DNA from: Bremerella volcania
Lineage (GTDB): Bacteria; Planctomycetota; Planctomycetia; Pirellulales; Pirellulaceae
Direction: 5' to 3'
Assembly: GCF_007748115.1 (NCBI RefSeq)
Contig: NZ_CP036289.1
Location: 4,278,001-4,342,000, forward strand
Length of the DNA stretch: 64,000 nucleotides
Each line of letters starts with the position of its first letter. The stretch's first letter is position 1. Of the stretch, positions 43,824 through 52,206 are shown piece by piece. Under the pieces are notes generated by a model. That model had not been told where the DNA came from. It searched no databases and saw nothing but the letters and a program-made list of their open reading frames with translations. A program made the position numbers and the translations under genes.

Positions 43824-45347
43824 TCAGTTCCACTGAACCAAAATGACCACTTCCTCGAAGGTGTCGCCACTTTGTTTGGCCATTTCCGTCAAGACGCCAG
43901 CCACTTTGGCTGGCAATACCAACTTCCCTTCCGCAGTGATCGTGGCGATCGTCGGGGGTGGAGCAGGCTCAGAAGTCGGCGGCCCGAAACCTTGCATCAC
44001 TGAGCGCGAGGACCTGGAAGAACCCGCTGGCTGCGAGTCACTGGCATCCGAAGCTTCCGCTCTCTCTTCGCTGGATGGTTCAGGCTCGTCGTCCGATTCT
44101 TCATCGTCGTCGTTGGCATGTTCGAGATACGATTTCTCGAACTGCACCGAAAGGCCCAGCTTGTCACTATCCTGGATGGCGATCGACTCGACGCGAACCA
44201 GGGTTCCGACGTTTTGCATGTTGTACGAGACGGCTCGGCCTCGGCTCCCCATCGAAGTCGTGCCGGAGACATACGGTTCGCTGCCACCTCGTTGGACGGC
44301 GATCGACTGGCCGTCGATCGACTGAGCCTGGATGTAGTCGACCAGGCTGGCCCCGGGGCTATCGGGATCGTTCAGCCACGGCAGCAGCCGGGCCGAAAGG
44401 CTTGGACCAGCGCCTTCGAGCACACTTGCGACCTCACTAGCCAGCGTACGATCGGGCAGCCCGTTACTGGTGCGCCGCAGCATCATGATTTCGACAGTGA
44501 AACTCTTCGCGGCGTCTTTCTCCGGCTTCGCTTCGGCTTCCTGTCTTCTTCGTACCGGGGCGCCCCGCGCAGGAGCCGGCTTTACGGCGTCTGCCGATTC
44601 AGGCCTATCGCCGACGAGAAACTTCGTGCGGTAGTTCTGAAATCGAAGGTTCTCAGCGGTCGTCTCCTGACGACGCTCTAGTGCCTGTTTTTCCGCTTCC
44701 CAGTAGTTGTGGAACTCGTGAATGGTAATTTGATGCGTTCGCCAGGCATCGGCGAATGTGTGATCCAGATATCGAACGATGCTATCCGGCAGACTTCGCT
44801 GCTCGCTTGCATCCAGCACGCCGTTGCCATCCTTGTCGAAGTGCCGAAAATACTCAGCGTGAGGGCTCGACTCGAGCGTTACCTTGTTAACTTCCGGTTC
44901 CGGCTTCTCGGAGCTTGCCTGTTGGCCCATCAGCGACTGGTGATAACGCATGAAGGCCAGTTCGCGGTCGCGTTGTCCCTGCACCGCTTCCCGTTCCATC
45001 CGCTGCTTTTCGTATCGCTCCAACAGACGTTTCCTATATTCTTCCATGCTGGTGTGAAACTCATCGAATTCGATGACTACGTCTTGGGGCTCTTGTCCTC
45101 GAAGCAGTAGCGACTTCAACGTCATGGGCAAGCGAAAGACTTCCTCGCCGGCGACTTTGCCGTCGCCGTTAGTATCAAGCGTCTGGAAGTAGTCGGCGTG
45201 AGGACCGGTCAGCTTCGTGCTTTGGTTGGCAGCAACCTCGGCCGACTCTTGAGAAGCGGCCTGCTCGGCCTCGTCCTGAGAAAATAGATGAGAAGGAACG
45301 GCGATGAAAGAAAGAGCAACAAATACGAAAAGACTGCGGAGAGACAT
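43824..45347 (-). CDS. Exported protein with EF-hands and a secretin-like domain
   Basis: A 507-residue protein with signal peptide (SLRSLFVFVALSFIAVPSHL). Two EF-hand-type calcium loops follow: DTNGDGKVAGEE and DKDGNGVLDASE. A coiled-coil linker (YEKQRMEREAVQGQRDRELA) leads into a secretin-like C-terminal half with FTVEIMMLRRTSNGLPDRTL, SYNMQNVGTLVRVESIAIQD and a final strand TFEEVVILVQWN. An acidic Ser/Glu-rich stretch interrupts it. It is probably periplasmic, with calcium binding as a likely structural or regulatory input. It shares its domain with the neighbours at 43114 and 45421. Confidence 0.7.
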   Translation of the reverse strand: MSLRSLFVFVALSFIAVPSHLFSQDEAEQAASQESAEVAANQSTKLTGPHADYFQTLDTNGDGKVAGEEVFRLPMTLKSLLLRGQEPQDVVIEFDEFHTSMEEYRKRLLERYEKQRMEREAVQGQRDRELAFMRYHQSLMGQQASSEKPEPEVNKVTLESSPHAEYFRHFDKDGNGVLDASEQRSLPDSIVRYLDHTFADAWRTHQITIHEFHNYWEAEKQALERRQETTAENLRFQNYRTKFLVGDRPESADAVKPAPARGAPVRRRQEAEAKPEKDAAKSFTVEIMMLRRTSNGLPDRTLASEVASVLEGAGPSLSARLLPWLNDPDSPGASLVDYIQAQSIDGQSIAVQRGGSEPYVSGTTSMGSRGRAVSYNMQNVGTLVRVESIAIQDSDKLGLSVQFEKSYLEHANDDDEESDDEPEPSSEERAEASDASDSQPAGSSRSSRSVMQGFGPPTSEPAPPPTIATITAEGKLVLPAKVAGVLTEMAKQSGDTFEEVVILVQWN

Positions 45348-45420
45348 GAGGGGGCTCCATTGTTCAGGGAGAATGACTCGCGCAAGTTCGATTCTATCCC
45401 CCTAAAAGGACGCCACGCAA

Positions 45421-46107
45421 CTAATTGACCGGGAACGGCGCCGGATCGGCCCGGTGCACGCGGACCAAAATCGTCAATTCCTGCATGAGATCCTTACCAT
45501 CCTTCTTCTGAGACCGCAGCAAACCTCCCAGCACGAGCGTTTCGCCCGAAGACAATTCGGCATTCGAGTTAATCCACTGCCGATGCAACAGCGGCACCAC
45601 GGGCTCGTCGCTACCGGCGGCCTTTTCCATGGTCGCTGGCATTCGCTTGCCAAACCGAAAGTCAACAACGATCTTTCCATCCGGTTTCTGCTTAGTTCGC
45701 ACGGTAGCATCCAAGCCATCACTCAGGAGATTCTCGCCTGGCATCGTCGAAATGTCGGCCATGTGGAACATCGCTTTTGGGTCTTGAAACTCCGCTGCCA
45801 GCGAATGCCGTGTGACGAATTCGACTTCTTCTCCCAGCGAGACCTTCAACTGCATCAGGTCGACCTCGTGTAGATCGCGGTCTTTTCCACGCAGCCAGTC
45901 ATCGAGAAATGGAATGAGACCTTCCTTGGCCAGTTCCGACTGCTGAAGCTGTTTCTCAAATTCCTCTTTTAGCGGCTGCTCGGACGACTGCGCGGTACGA
46001 GAAACAAATGCCAGTTCCACCATGACCCGCGGCGACTGGGCGATGACAATTGTGGGAAAAAACGCCGAAATTACAGTGAACAGCACCAGGCATCGCAAGT
46101 GAGCCAT
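45421..46107 (-). CDS. Secretin-like exported protein (228 aa), first of three tandem paralogues
   Basis: ATG 46107 was chosen because GGAGG lies 6 nt upstream and the next residues are a signal peptide (RCLVLFTVISAFFPTIVIA). The mature protein starts with RVMVELAFVSRTAQ, then a helical middle. It ends with the strand-rich block IVVDFRFGKRMPATM, NSNAELSSGETLVLGGLLRS and ELTILVRVHR. ETLVLGGLL followed by LTILVRV is the typical last beta-hairpin of secretin C-domains. No pore-length barrel is present. It heads the three-gene cluster and is divergent from pepA (155-nt gap). Confidence 0.6.
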   Translation of the reverse strand: MAHLRCLVLFTVISAFFPTIVIAQSPRVMVELAFVSRTAQSSEQPLKEEFEKQLQQSELAKEGLIPFLDDWLRGKDRDLHEVDLMQLKVSLGEEVEFVTRHSLAAEFQDPKAMFHMADISTMPGENLLSDGLDATVRTKQKPDGKIVVDFRFGKRMPATMEKAAGSDEPVVPLLHRQWINSNAELSSGETLVLGGLLRSQKKDGKDLMQELTILVRVHRADPAPFPVN

Positions 46108-46262
46108 TATTGACCTCCGCATGACGAACACCCACCGATTTGGGCCATCCGGGCCCCACGTCGTTCTCCACACTGTATGGAAACCACTCTCAGCGATACA
46201 ATAGCAACGTTTCCAGTGGACATCCCGCTGATATCCCAAACCGCCGAGCTGAGACTAAATCG

Positions 46263-47723
46263 ATGAAGGTGACTGGTACCGAACATAAGATCTCCGACTT
46301 CTCCGGAGATGTCCTGGTCGTGGGAACTTACGAAGACGGCCTCTCGCCGCCGGCCAACCAGTTAGATAACCAGATCGGCGGAAGCATTACGCGTTTGGTC
46401 GAATCATCAGATATCACGGGCAAAGCCAACGAAGTCACCACTATTTTGGCCCCCGGCGGCTTCGCCGTCACACGCATCTATGTGATCGGGCTGGGCAAGA
46501 AAGAAGACCTGAATCAGCAGCGTGCCTACGAGGCCGCCGCGACCGCCGCGGTTAGCTTGTCGGCCAAGAAGGTTGAAAAGGCAGCGTTCTACCTGGACGA
46601 CTTCTGGCCCAGCGAACTCATGGAGCAAGCGATCGCCGGTGCCGTTTCTGCCGTGAATGGCCAGGACATCTACCGCAAGGAAAAGAAGCAAACTCCACCA
46701 AGCGAGATCGTTTGGAATGGTGCAACCCCGGAAGTGCTGGAACACGGAATCGCCCTGGGTAATGCGATCAGCCTGACCCGCTCGCTGGTCAATCGCTGTG
46801 CCAACGACATCTACCCGGCAACCTTCGCCGAAGAAGCGGCCGTCGTCGCCGAGAACCACGACCTGAACATCGAGGTCTGGGACAAAGCCAAGCTGACCGA
46901 AGAAAACTGCGGTAGCCTTCTGGCGGTCGCACGCGGCAGCGTGAAAGATCCGCGCCTGGTGATCGTTCGCTATAACGGCGGCAAAAAGGGAGAACCACCC
47001 TTGGCGTTGGTCGGCAAAGGGGTCACCTTCGATAGCGGCGGGCTCTCGCTCAAGCCATCCGACGGCATGATCACCATGAAAGCCGACATGGCCGGAGCCG
47101 CGACCGTGCTGGGCGCGATCAAAGCGATTTCGGCCCTGAAAATCCCGGTCAACGTCGTCGCATTGTGCGGTTTGGTCGAGAACATGGTTTCCGGCGACAG
47201 CTACAAACTCGGGGATATCCTCCACTCGCGCAGCGGCAAAACGATCGAAGTTTTGAATACCGACGCCGAAGGTCGCCTGGTTCTGGCCGACGTCCTGAAC
47301 GTGGCCCTCGACGAAAAGCCGATGGCGATCGTCGACCTCGCCACGCTCACTGGCGCTTGCGTGGTTGCCCTGGGGATGGATACCGCCGGCCTCATGACCA
47401 ACGAGCCTGATTGGTGCCACGAAGTGGAACAGGCCGCTTTGACCACTGGCGAAAAGATGTGGCAACTGCCGATGTACCCCGAGTTTGGCGAACAGGTCAA
47501 AAGCCAGATCGCCGACGTCAAGAATGTGGGTGACGGTCGTTGGGGTGGTGCCATCACGGCCGCTAAGTTCCTCGAAGAATTCGTCGACGAAACCCCCTGG
47601 ACCCATATCGATATCGCCGGTCCTTCGTTCGCGGAAAAACCCAAGCCGTACTGCGGTGGTGGAGCGACCGGATTTGCGGTTCGAACCTTGGTGGAATTGG
47701 CGCGACGCCAAGCTACCCGTTAA
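46263..47723 (+). CDS. pepA: Leucyl aminopeptidase (M17)
   Basis: A 486-residue cytosol aminopeptidase that removes N-terminal Leu and other residues. The M17 metal and active-site blocks are complete: LVGKGVTFDSGGLSLKP (Lys and Asp), MKADMAGAATVLGAI, and the signature NTDAEGRLVLADVL. The N-terminal macro-like domain (about 1-170) is also present. ATG 46263 is chosen over the longer frame, which would run through the divergent promoter region. Catalysis needs two divalent metals. It may also bind DNA, as E. coli PepA does, but that is not inferable here. Confidence 0.95.
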   Translation: MKVTGTEHKISDFSGDVLVVGTYEDGLSPPANQLDNQIGGSITRLVESSDITGKANEVTTILAPGGFAVTRIYVIGLGKKEDLNQQRAYEAAATAAVSLSAKKVEKAAFYLDDFWPSELMEQAIAGAVSAVNGQDIYRKEKKQTPPSEIVWNGATPEVLEHGIALGNAISLTRSLVNRCANDIYPATFAEEAAVVAENHDLNIEVWDKAKLTEENCGSLLAVARGSVKDPRLVIVRYNGGKKGEPPLALVGKGVTFDSGGLSLKPSDGMITMKADMAGAATVLGAIKAISALKIPVNVVALCGLVENMVSGDSYKLGDILHSRSGKTIEVLNTDAEGRLVLADVLNVALDEKPMAIVDLATLTGACVVALGMDTAGLMTNEPDWCHEVEQAALTTGEKMWQLPMYPEFGEQVKSQIADVKNVGDGRWGGAITAAKFLEEFVDETPWTHIDIAGPSFAEKPKPYCGGGATGFAVRTLVELARRQATR

Positions 47724-47756
47724 AACAACGTAAACAGGTACCAAGCCCATAACTAT

Positions 47757-47803
47757 TTCCTGTCCCCTCGCCCCTCCGGGGAGAGGGCTAGGGTGAGGGG
47801 CGA
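47757..47803. repeat. GC-rich imperfect palindrome (dispersed repeat, copy 1)
   Basis: The sequence begins TCCTGTCCCC and folds around CCCTCCGGGGAGAGGG, with an outer CGCCCCT...AGGGGCG type pairing. A related copy, inverted, lies at 52160-52202. REP-like in form. It sits between pepA and the LarA-like gene. Confidence 0.55.
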
Positions 47804-47903
47804 CCCAGGTACCAACGCCCCAACGCTCTTCCCTTCGCCGGGAACGGAAGGGCAAGTCTCACGCTTCTCTCGCATTCACCCTCAGTTTGGATTAACCCTA
47901 GCC

Positions 47904-49214
47904 ATGCCTTGGATTTCCGAGACCGCAAAAGAAATCAAAAAACCAGAGCTGCTTGCCATTCTCGACCGAGCGATCGAAGAAGCTCGCGAGCGGATCTGTG
48001 GCACTCCGAAGCGAGTTCTGCTGCTTCCACCCGACATTACCCGCATGCACTCTGGGTCTGGCTGGATCACCGAGTACTTCTGGGAGAAGCTCAAGGACGA
48101 AGCTGAGATCCACGTAATCCCAACCCTCGGTCAGCACGAGCCGCACACGCCTGAGCAGAACAAGCAGATGTTCGGCAACATCCCCAACGAGATCATCCAC
48201 GCCCACGACTGGCGGGATGGATGCGTCAAGGTAGGCGAGGTCTCGGCCGACTTCGTCAAAGAGATCAGCGATGGTGCCGCCGACTGGGCCATTCCGATCT
48301 GGCTGAACAAGATGCTGATGGAAGAGCAATGGGACCTGATCATCAACATCGGTCACGTCGTCCCGCACGAGGTGTTGGGCTTCGCCAACCACAACAAGAA
48401 CTATTTCATCGGCCTGGCCGGCAAGGACCTGATCTGCACTTCGCACATGATGGCCGCCAGTTGCGGGATCGAGAACAACCTCGGTAACCTCATTACGCCC
48501 GTGCGTGCCGTGTTCAACAAAGCCGAAGATGAAATGCTGGGCCACCTGCCGGACTTCTACGTCCAGGTCGTTCTCGCCCGCAATGAAGAAGGGGAACTCG
48601 TTCATACCGGGATCCACATCGGCGACGATCTCGAAACCTACCTGAACGCCGCCAGGCAGTCGCGAGCCGAGAACATCACCGTCTTCGACGAGCCGGTCAA
48701 GAAGATCGTCTGCGTCATGCAAGGGGACGAGTTCTTCAGCACCTGGGTTGCAAACAAAAGCGTTTACCGTACCCGCATGGCGATTGCCGACGGCGGCGAA
48801 CTGCTGGTCATCGCCCCAGGCCTGAAACGATTCGGCGAACAGCCCGACGTTGACGCGCTGATTCGCAAGTATGGTTACCAGCCGACCGAAAAGATCCTGG
48901 AACTGTACAAAGAAAACGAAGACATGCAGGACCTGGCCCACGGCACGGCTCACCTGATGCACGGTACCTCCGAAGGCCGCTTCACCATTCGTTACGCCCC
49001 GGGTCACCTCAAGCAGGAAGAAGTCGAACAGGTTCACTTCGCTTACGCCGACTACGAAGAAACCTTGAAGCGTTACCCGATCGACCAACTGAAGGAAGGC
49101 TTCAACACGATGCCCGACGGCGAAGAGATCTTCTTCATCGCGACCCCGTCGGCCGGTCTGTGGAGCACCAAGGAAAAGCTGTACAACCGCAAGACGGGGT
49201 TTGCTGAGGTTTAA
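47904..49214 (+). CDS. LarA/DUF2088-like protein (lactate racemase domain)
   Basis: This 436-residue protein has the LarA/DUF2088 fold markers. PPDITRMHSG sits near the start in place of the usual PPDxTR loop. GQHEPHTPEQ is the His motif, NIGHVVPHEVLGFANHNKNY provides further His residues, and FIGLAGK follows. LarA enzymes use a nickel-pincer nucleotide to move a hydride and racemise 2-hydroxyacids. Many DUF2088 proteins act on other hydroxyacids, so the substrate is unknown. ATG 47904 is chosen because the longer frame covers the upstream repeat. No larB or larC is adjacent. Confidence 0.8.
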   Translation: MPWISETAKEIKKPELLAILDRAIEEARERICGTPKRVLLLPPDITRMHSGSGWITEYFWEKLKDEAEIHVIPTLGQHEPHTPEQNKQMFGNIPNEIIHAHDWRDGCVKVGEVSADFVKEISDGAADWAIPIWLNKMLMEEQWDLIINIGHVVPHEVLGFANHNKNYFIGLAGKDLICTSHMMAASCGIENNLGNLITPVRAVFNKAEDEMLGHLPDFYVQVVLARNEEGELVHTGIHIGDDLETYLNAARQSRAENITVFDEPVKKIVCVMQGDEFFSTWVANKSVYRTRMAIADGGELLVIAPGLKRFGEQPDVDALIRKYGYQPTEKILELYKENEDMQDLAHGTAHLMHGTSEGRFTIRYAPGHLKQEEVEQVHFAYADYEETLKRYPIDQLKEGFNTMPDGEEIFFIATPSAGLWSTKEKLYNRKTGFAEV

Positions 49215-49221
49215 GAGATTA

Positions 49222-49435
49222 GCCACAGAGGACACAGAGAGCACTGAGAATTCGAAACGCCTGGGACCGTTGGTCTCAGGCGTTTTTCGTGCTCGGACAC
49301 ACGATCACAAATAACGGGCAGCATCGGCAACTCACCTCCTATCCGTGACCATCCATGTAATCCGTGGTTAGAATTCCTCCTCTTCCGTCTCCCCTCGGTG
49401 CACTCTGTGCCCTGTGGGGAAAAACCCCTGCCCTA
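49222..49435. repeat. Dispersed intergenic repeat with inverted CACAGAG-type arms
   Basis: The left arm starts TTAGCCACAGAGGACACAGA (about 49219 onward). The right arm, about 49399-49424, is an imperfect inverted match (CTCTGTGCCCTGTGG), and both arms lie near GAATTC words. Between them are the phrases ATCCGTGACCAT and ATCCGTGGTTAG. I recall such CACAGAGGACACAGAG phrases as widely dispersed intergenic sequences in planctomycetes. A terminator (49255-49288) is embedded in it. Non-coding. Confidence 0.5.
49255..49288 (+). terminator. Intrinsic terminator after the LarA-like gene
   Basis: AACGCCTGGGACC (49256-49268) pairs with GGTCTCAGGCGTT (49272-49284; one G-T wobble) and runs into TTTTTC. 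Confidence 0.85.
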
Positions 49436-49598
49436 CGTGGGGAATTCATTTGACGCCCTGCCCCCCATACCCCAAGATACGGGCAGAAGAGCTTCCGCTC
49501 GGATTTCCGCATTTTGTGGCCAAGATTGCCGCAAAATGGCCGAATACCGGGATGAAAACGCTACTTCCGTTAGCTTGTCTTTGTGAAAGGTTCGTCTG

Positions 49599-50234
49599 AT
49601 GTCCTTGTACTGGGTGTTTCTCGGCTGTGCTGTTGTGGCTGGAACGGTATTCGTCCTCCAGTTTCTGCTGGCGGTCGTGGGCGTGGGCCTGGAAGGGACC
49701 GATATGCCGGACGACATTCCGGATGACATGCCCGACGATTTCACCGGCGATTCCCACGGCTCGACGGCCCTGTTTGGGGTTCTTTCGTTTAAAACGATTG
49801 TGACCGCGTTAACCTTCTTCGGACTCGCCGGGCTCGCTTGCCTGTCGGCTGACTTGAACCAACCGGTTTCGTTCACCATTGCGGTGATCTTTGGCCTGGC
49901 CGCCATGTATGGCGTGCACTGGATGATGCAACTGATGATGAAGCTGGCCCAGGATGGGACCGTCCGCATCCACAATACCCTTGGCGAACATGGCACCGTT
50001 TACATTCCGATCCCTGCCCATAAAAGCGGCGTCGGCAAGATCCAGCTTCGCGTGCAGGATCAACTGGTCGAGTTCGCCGCCCAGACGACTGCCGACGAAA
50101 AGCTAACGACCGGTACGCCGGTTGAGGTCATTGAAATCGTGAGTCCAACGATCGTGTTGGTCATCCCCCTGACGACCCAGGTCGACGTGCGGCCCGATTC
50201 CGCAGAACCGGAACAAACGGCACAAGCGCACTAG
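49599..50234 (+). CDS. NfeD-like membrane protein
   Basis: A 211-residue protein with an N-terminal membrane helix (YWVFLGCAVVAGTVFVLQFL), an acidic loop with three Asp-Asp pairs (GTDMPDDIPDDMPDDFTGD) and two further helices (TALTFFGLAGLACLSAD; FTIAVIFGLAAMYGVHWMMQ). The end is a C-terminal OB-like strand domain (IRIHNTLGEHGTVYIPIP-type). This is the short NfeD layout; NfeD proteins pair with flotillin/SPFH proteins, and a flotillin gene follows 120 nt downstream. A direct match to the NfeD OB domain is likely but judged by eye. Confidence 0.7.
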   Translation: MSLYWVFLGCAVVAGTVFVLQFLLAVVGVGLEGTDMPDDIPDDMPDDFTGDSHGSTALFGVLSFKTIVTALTFFGLAGLACLSADLNQPVSFTIAVIFGLAAMYGVHWMMQLMMKLAQDGTVRIHNTLGEHGTVYIPIPAHKSGVGKIQLRVQDQLVEFAAQTTADEKLTTGTPVEVIEIVSPTIVLVIPLTTQVDVRPDSAEPEQTAQAH

Positions 50235-50354
50235 AAAAACGTCTTGTCTTCGATCGATTGCCCCAGGATGGGTAGATCGTAACCTACATACACCTAGATG
50301 CCGCTGCGCGCGGATTGCGCCGGCACTGAGATTCGACACCGAGGAACCCCGCTC

Positions 50355-52082
50355 ATGGAATACGCCCTGTTATTAGCCCAAGGCTCTGACGGACTGCTCA
50401 GTTGGTTCGGCACGACTTGGGGCATCATTTCGATCATTGCCATTTTGGTAGTGATGGCTTTCTTCGGGTTTTTGATCCTGTTGCAAAGCCAGTACAAACG
50501 CTGCCCGAGTAACCGCGTGCTGGTCGTTTACGGCCGCACCGGCGGTGGCAAGTCGGCTCAAACGGTTCACGGTGGTGCGAAGTTCGTCATCCCGCTGATC
50601 CAGGACTATGCCTATTTGAGCCTGGAACCGATTCAAATTGAAATCCCGCTGCGCGGTGCTCTTTCTTCGGAAAACATCCGCGTGAACGTCCCCAGCTGCT
50701 TCACCGTAGCCATCGGCACCATGCCTGGCGTCATGGACAACGCGGCCGTTCGTTTGCTCGGCTTGACCACCAACGAAATCCGCAAACAAGCGGAAGAACT
50801 TATTTTCGGTCAGCTGCGCCAGGTGATCGCCTCGATGCGGATCGAAGAAATCAACCGCGATCGCGACACGTTCCTCGAACACATCCAGCGTTCGCTCGAA
50901 CCGGAACTCAACAAGATCGGCCTGGTGCTGATCAACGTGAACATTACCGACATCACCGACGAGTCAGGCTACATCGACGCCATCGGTCAGAAGGCCGCCT
51001 CGCTCGCCATTCAACAGGCTCGTGGTGACGTGGCCGACAACGAGAAGATGGGTGAAATCCGTGTCACGGCCGCTCAGCGTGACCGGGAAGTCGAAGTCGC
51101 CAACGCGACCAAGGCCCGAATGATCGGTACTCGCGAAGCCGAACGCGAACAGGCCATCCGTATCGCCGAGCTCGAAAAAGAACAAACCGTCGGTGAACGC
51201 GAGGCTGAGTTCCAACGTGAAATCGCGGTGAAAGATGCCGAACGTGACAAGCGTATTCGCATGGCCGACGCCGACGCCGAAGCCATCATTGGGGAACGTA
51301 ACGCCGAGTTCGAGCGCGAAGCTCGCGTGAAAGACGCCGAACGCGAAAAGCGTATCAAGATCGCCGAAGCCGACGCTCAGGCCATCGAAGGGGAAAACCT
51401 TTCGGAAGCCAAGGTCGCGGCCTCGAAGGCCGAACTGGCCGTCAAGCGGGCCGACGCGTATGAACGTGGTGAAATCCGCCGCCGCGAAGCGGAAGGTGCC
51501 GTGAAAGAAGCCGAGAACCATGCCCTCGCCAAAGCGGCCATCGCCGAAGCCGAACGTGTGGAAGCTGAAAAGCGTGCACTGCTCGAAGCTCCGGCCAAAG
51601 CCGAGAAAGCCAAGATCGAAGTCGATTCGGCCGCCGAAGCTGCCCGACGTCGTATCCTGGCCCAGGCCGAAGCCGACGCGATCTACGCCAAACTGGAAGC
51701 CGAGGCCCGCGGTGAATACGAAAAGCTGGCCAAGAAGGGTGAAGGTTTGAAGGCAATCGTCGAAGCTTGTGGTAGCAGCAAGGAAGCCTTCCAGCTGATG
51801 CTGCTGGAACACCTCGACACGCTGGCCGAAACCAGTGCCAAGGCGATCTCGAACATCAAGTTCGACAAGGTGGTCGTCTGGGAAGGTGGCGGTCAAAACG
51901 GCCGCTCGAACACGGCCGACTGGCTCAGCGGCATGGCCAAGACCTTGCCTCCGATGATGCAGGTCATGAAAGACATCGGCGGCATCGAACTGCCCGAAGC
52001 CTTGGTTCGTTATACGGAAGACCCGGAAGCCCTGGCCAACGGCCAAAGCAAGCCCACCGAGCAGGAACCTTCGGCCAACTAA
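50355..52082 (+). CDS. Flotillin-family (SPFH) membrane scaffold protein
   Basis: This 575-residue protein has an N-terminal hydrophobic hairpin (FGTTWGIISIIAILVVMAFF and onward) and an SPFH/PHB domain (GRTGGGKSAQTVHGGAKFVI... to EEINRDRDTFLEHIQRSL). A very long Glu/Ala/Arg coiled coil spans about 230-470. The coil contains near-repeats of about 34 residues around VKDAERDKRIRMADADAEA and VKDAEREKRIKIAEADAQA. I chose ATG 50355; a longer frame starts at 50298. Flotillins form oligomeric membrane microdomain scaffolds, and NfeD is the usual partner. A GGGKS string in the SPFH part resembles a P-loop but lies outside an ATPase fold. Confidence 0.92.
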   Translation: MEYALLLAQGSDGLLSWFGTTWGIISIIAILVVMAFFGFLILLQSQYKRCPSNRVLVVYGRTGGGKSAQTVHGGAKFVIPLIQDYAYLSLEPIQIEIPLRGALSSENIRVNVPSCFTVAIGTMPGVMDNAAVRLLGLTTNEIRKQAEELIFGQLRQVIASMRIEEINRDRDTFLEHIQRSLEPELNKIGLVLINVNITDITDESGYIDAIGQKAASLAIQQARGDVADNEKMGEIRVTAAQRDREVEVANATKARMIGTREAEREQAIRIAELEKEQTVGEREAEFQREIAVKDAERDKRIRMADADAEAIIGERNAEFEREARVKDAEREKRIKIAEADAQAIEGENLSEAKVAASKAELAVKRADAYERGEIRRREAEGAVKEAENHALAKAAIAEAERVEAEKRALLEAPAKAEKAKIEVDSAAEAARRRILAQAEADAIYAKLEAEARGEYEKLAKKGEGLKAIVEACGSSKEAFQLMLLEHLDTLAETSAKAISNIKFDKVVVWEGGGQNGRSNTADWLSGMAKTLPPMMQVMKDIGGIELPEALVRYTEDPEALANGQSKPTEQEPSAN

Positions 52083-52108
52083 CGCTGGCTGAGGTTCAGC
52101 GAAAATAC

Positions 52109-52136
52109 AACGGCCACCATCGCGTGGCCGTTGTTC
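52109..52136 (+). terminator. Intrinsic terminator after the flotillin gene
   Basis: AACGGCCAC (52109-52117) pairs with GTGGCCGTT (52124-52132) around CATCGC, followed by a mildly T-rich tail. Confidence 0.7.
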
Positions 52137-52159
52137 GTTTCTTGCGGGCAAACAACCAC

Positions 52160-52202
52160 ATCCGGTCCCCCGTTCCACCGTCTGCGGGGGAGTGGGGACA
52201 GG
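52160..52202. repeat. GC-rich palindromic repeat (copy 2, inverted)
   Basis: The reverse complement begins TCCTGTCCCC and has the same C-rich, G-rich arm layout as the copy at 47757-47803. It lies between the convergent flotillin and GspF-like genes. Confidence 0.45.
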
Positions 52203-52206
52203 AAGG

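Noticed and set aside
46407-47855. 482-residue frame on the - strand
   Set aside because: Antisense to pepA, a shadow of biased codons.
47898-49244. 448-residue frame on the - strand
   Set aside because: Antisense to the LarA-like gene; composition does not look like a globular protein.
50355-50600. P-loop (GGGKS) as ATP-binding site in the flotillin
   Set aside because: The string lies inside the SPFH domain with no Walker B partner and no ATPase fold.
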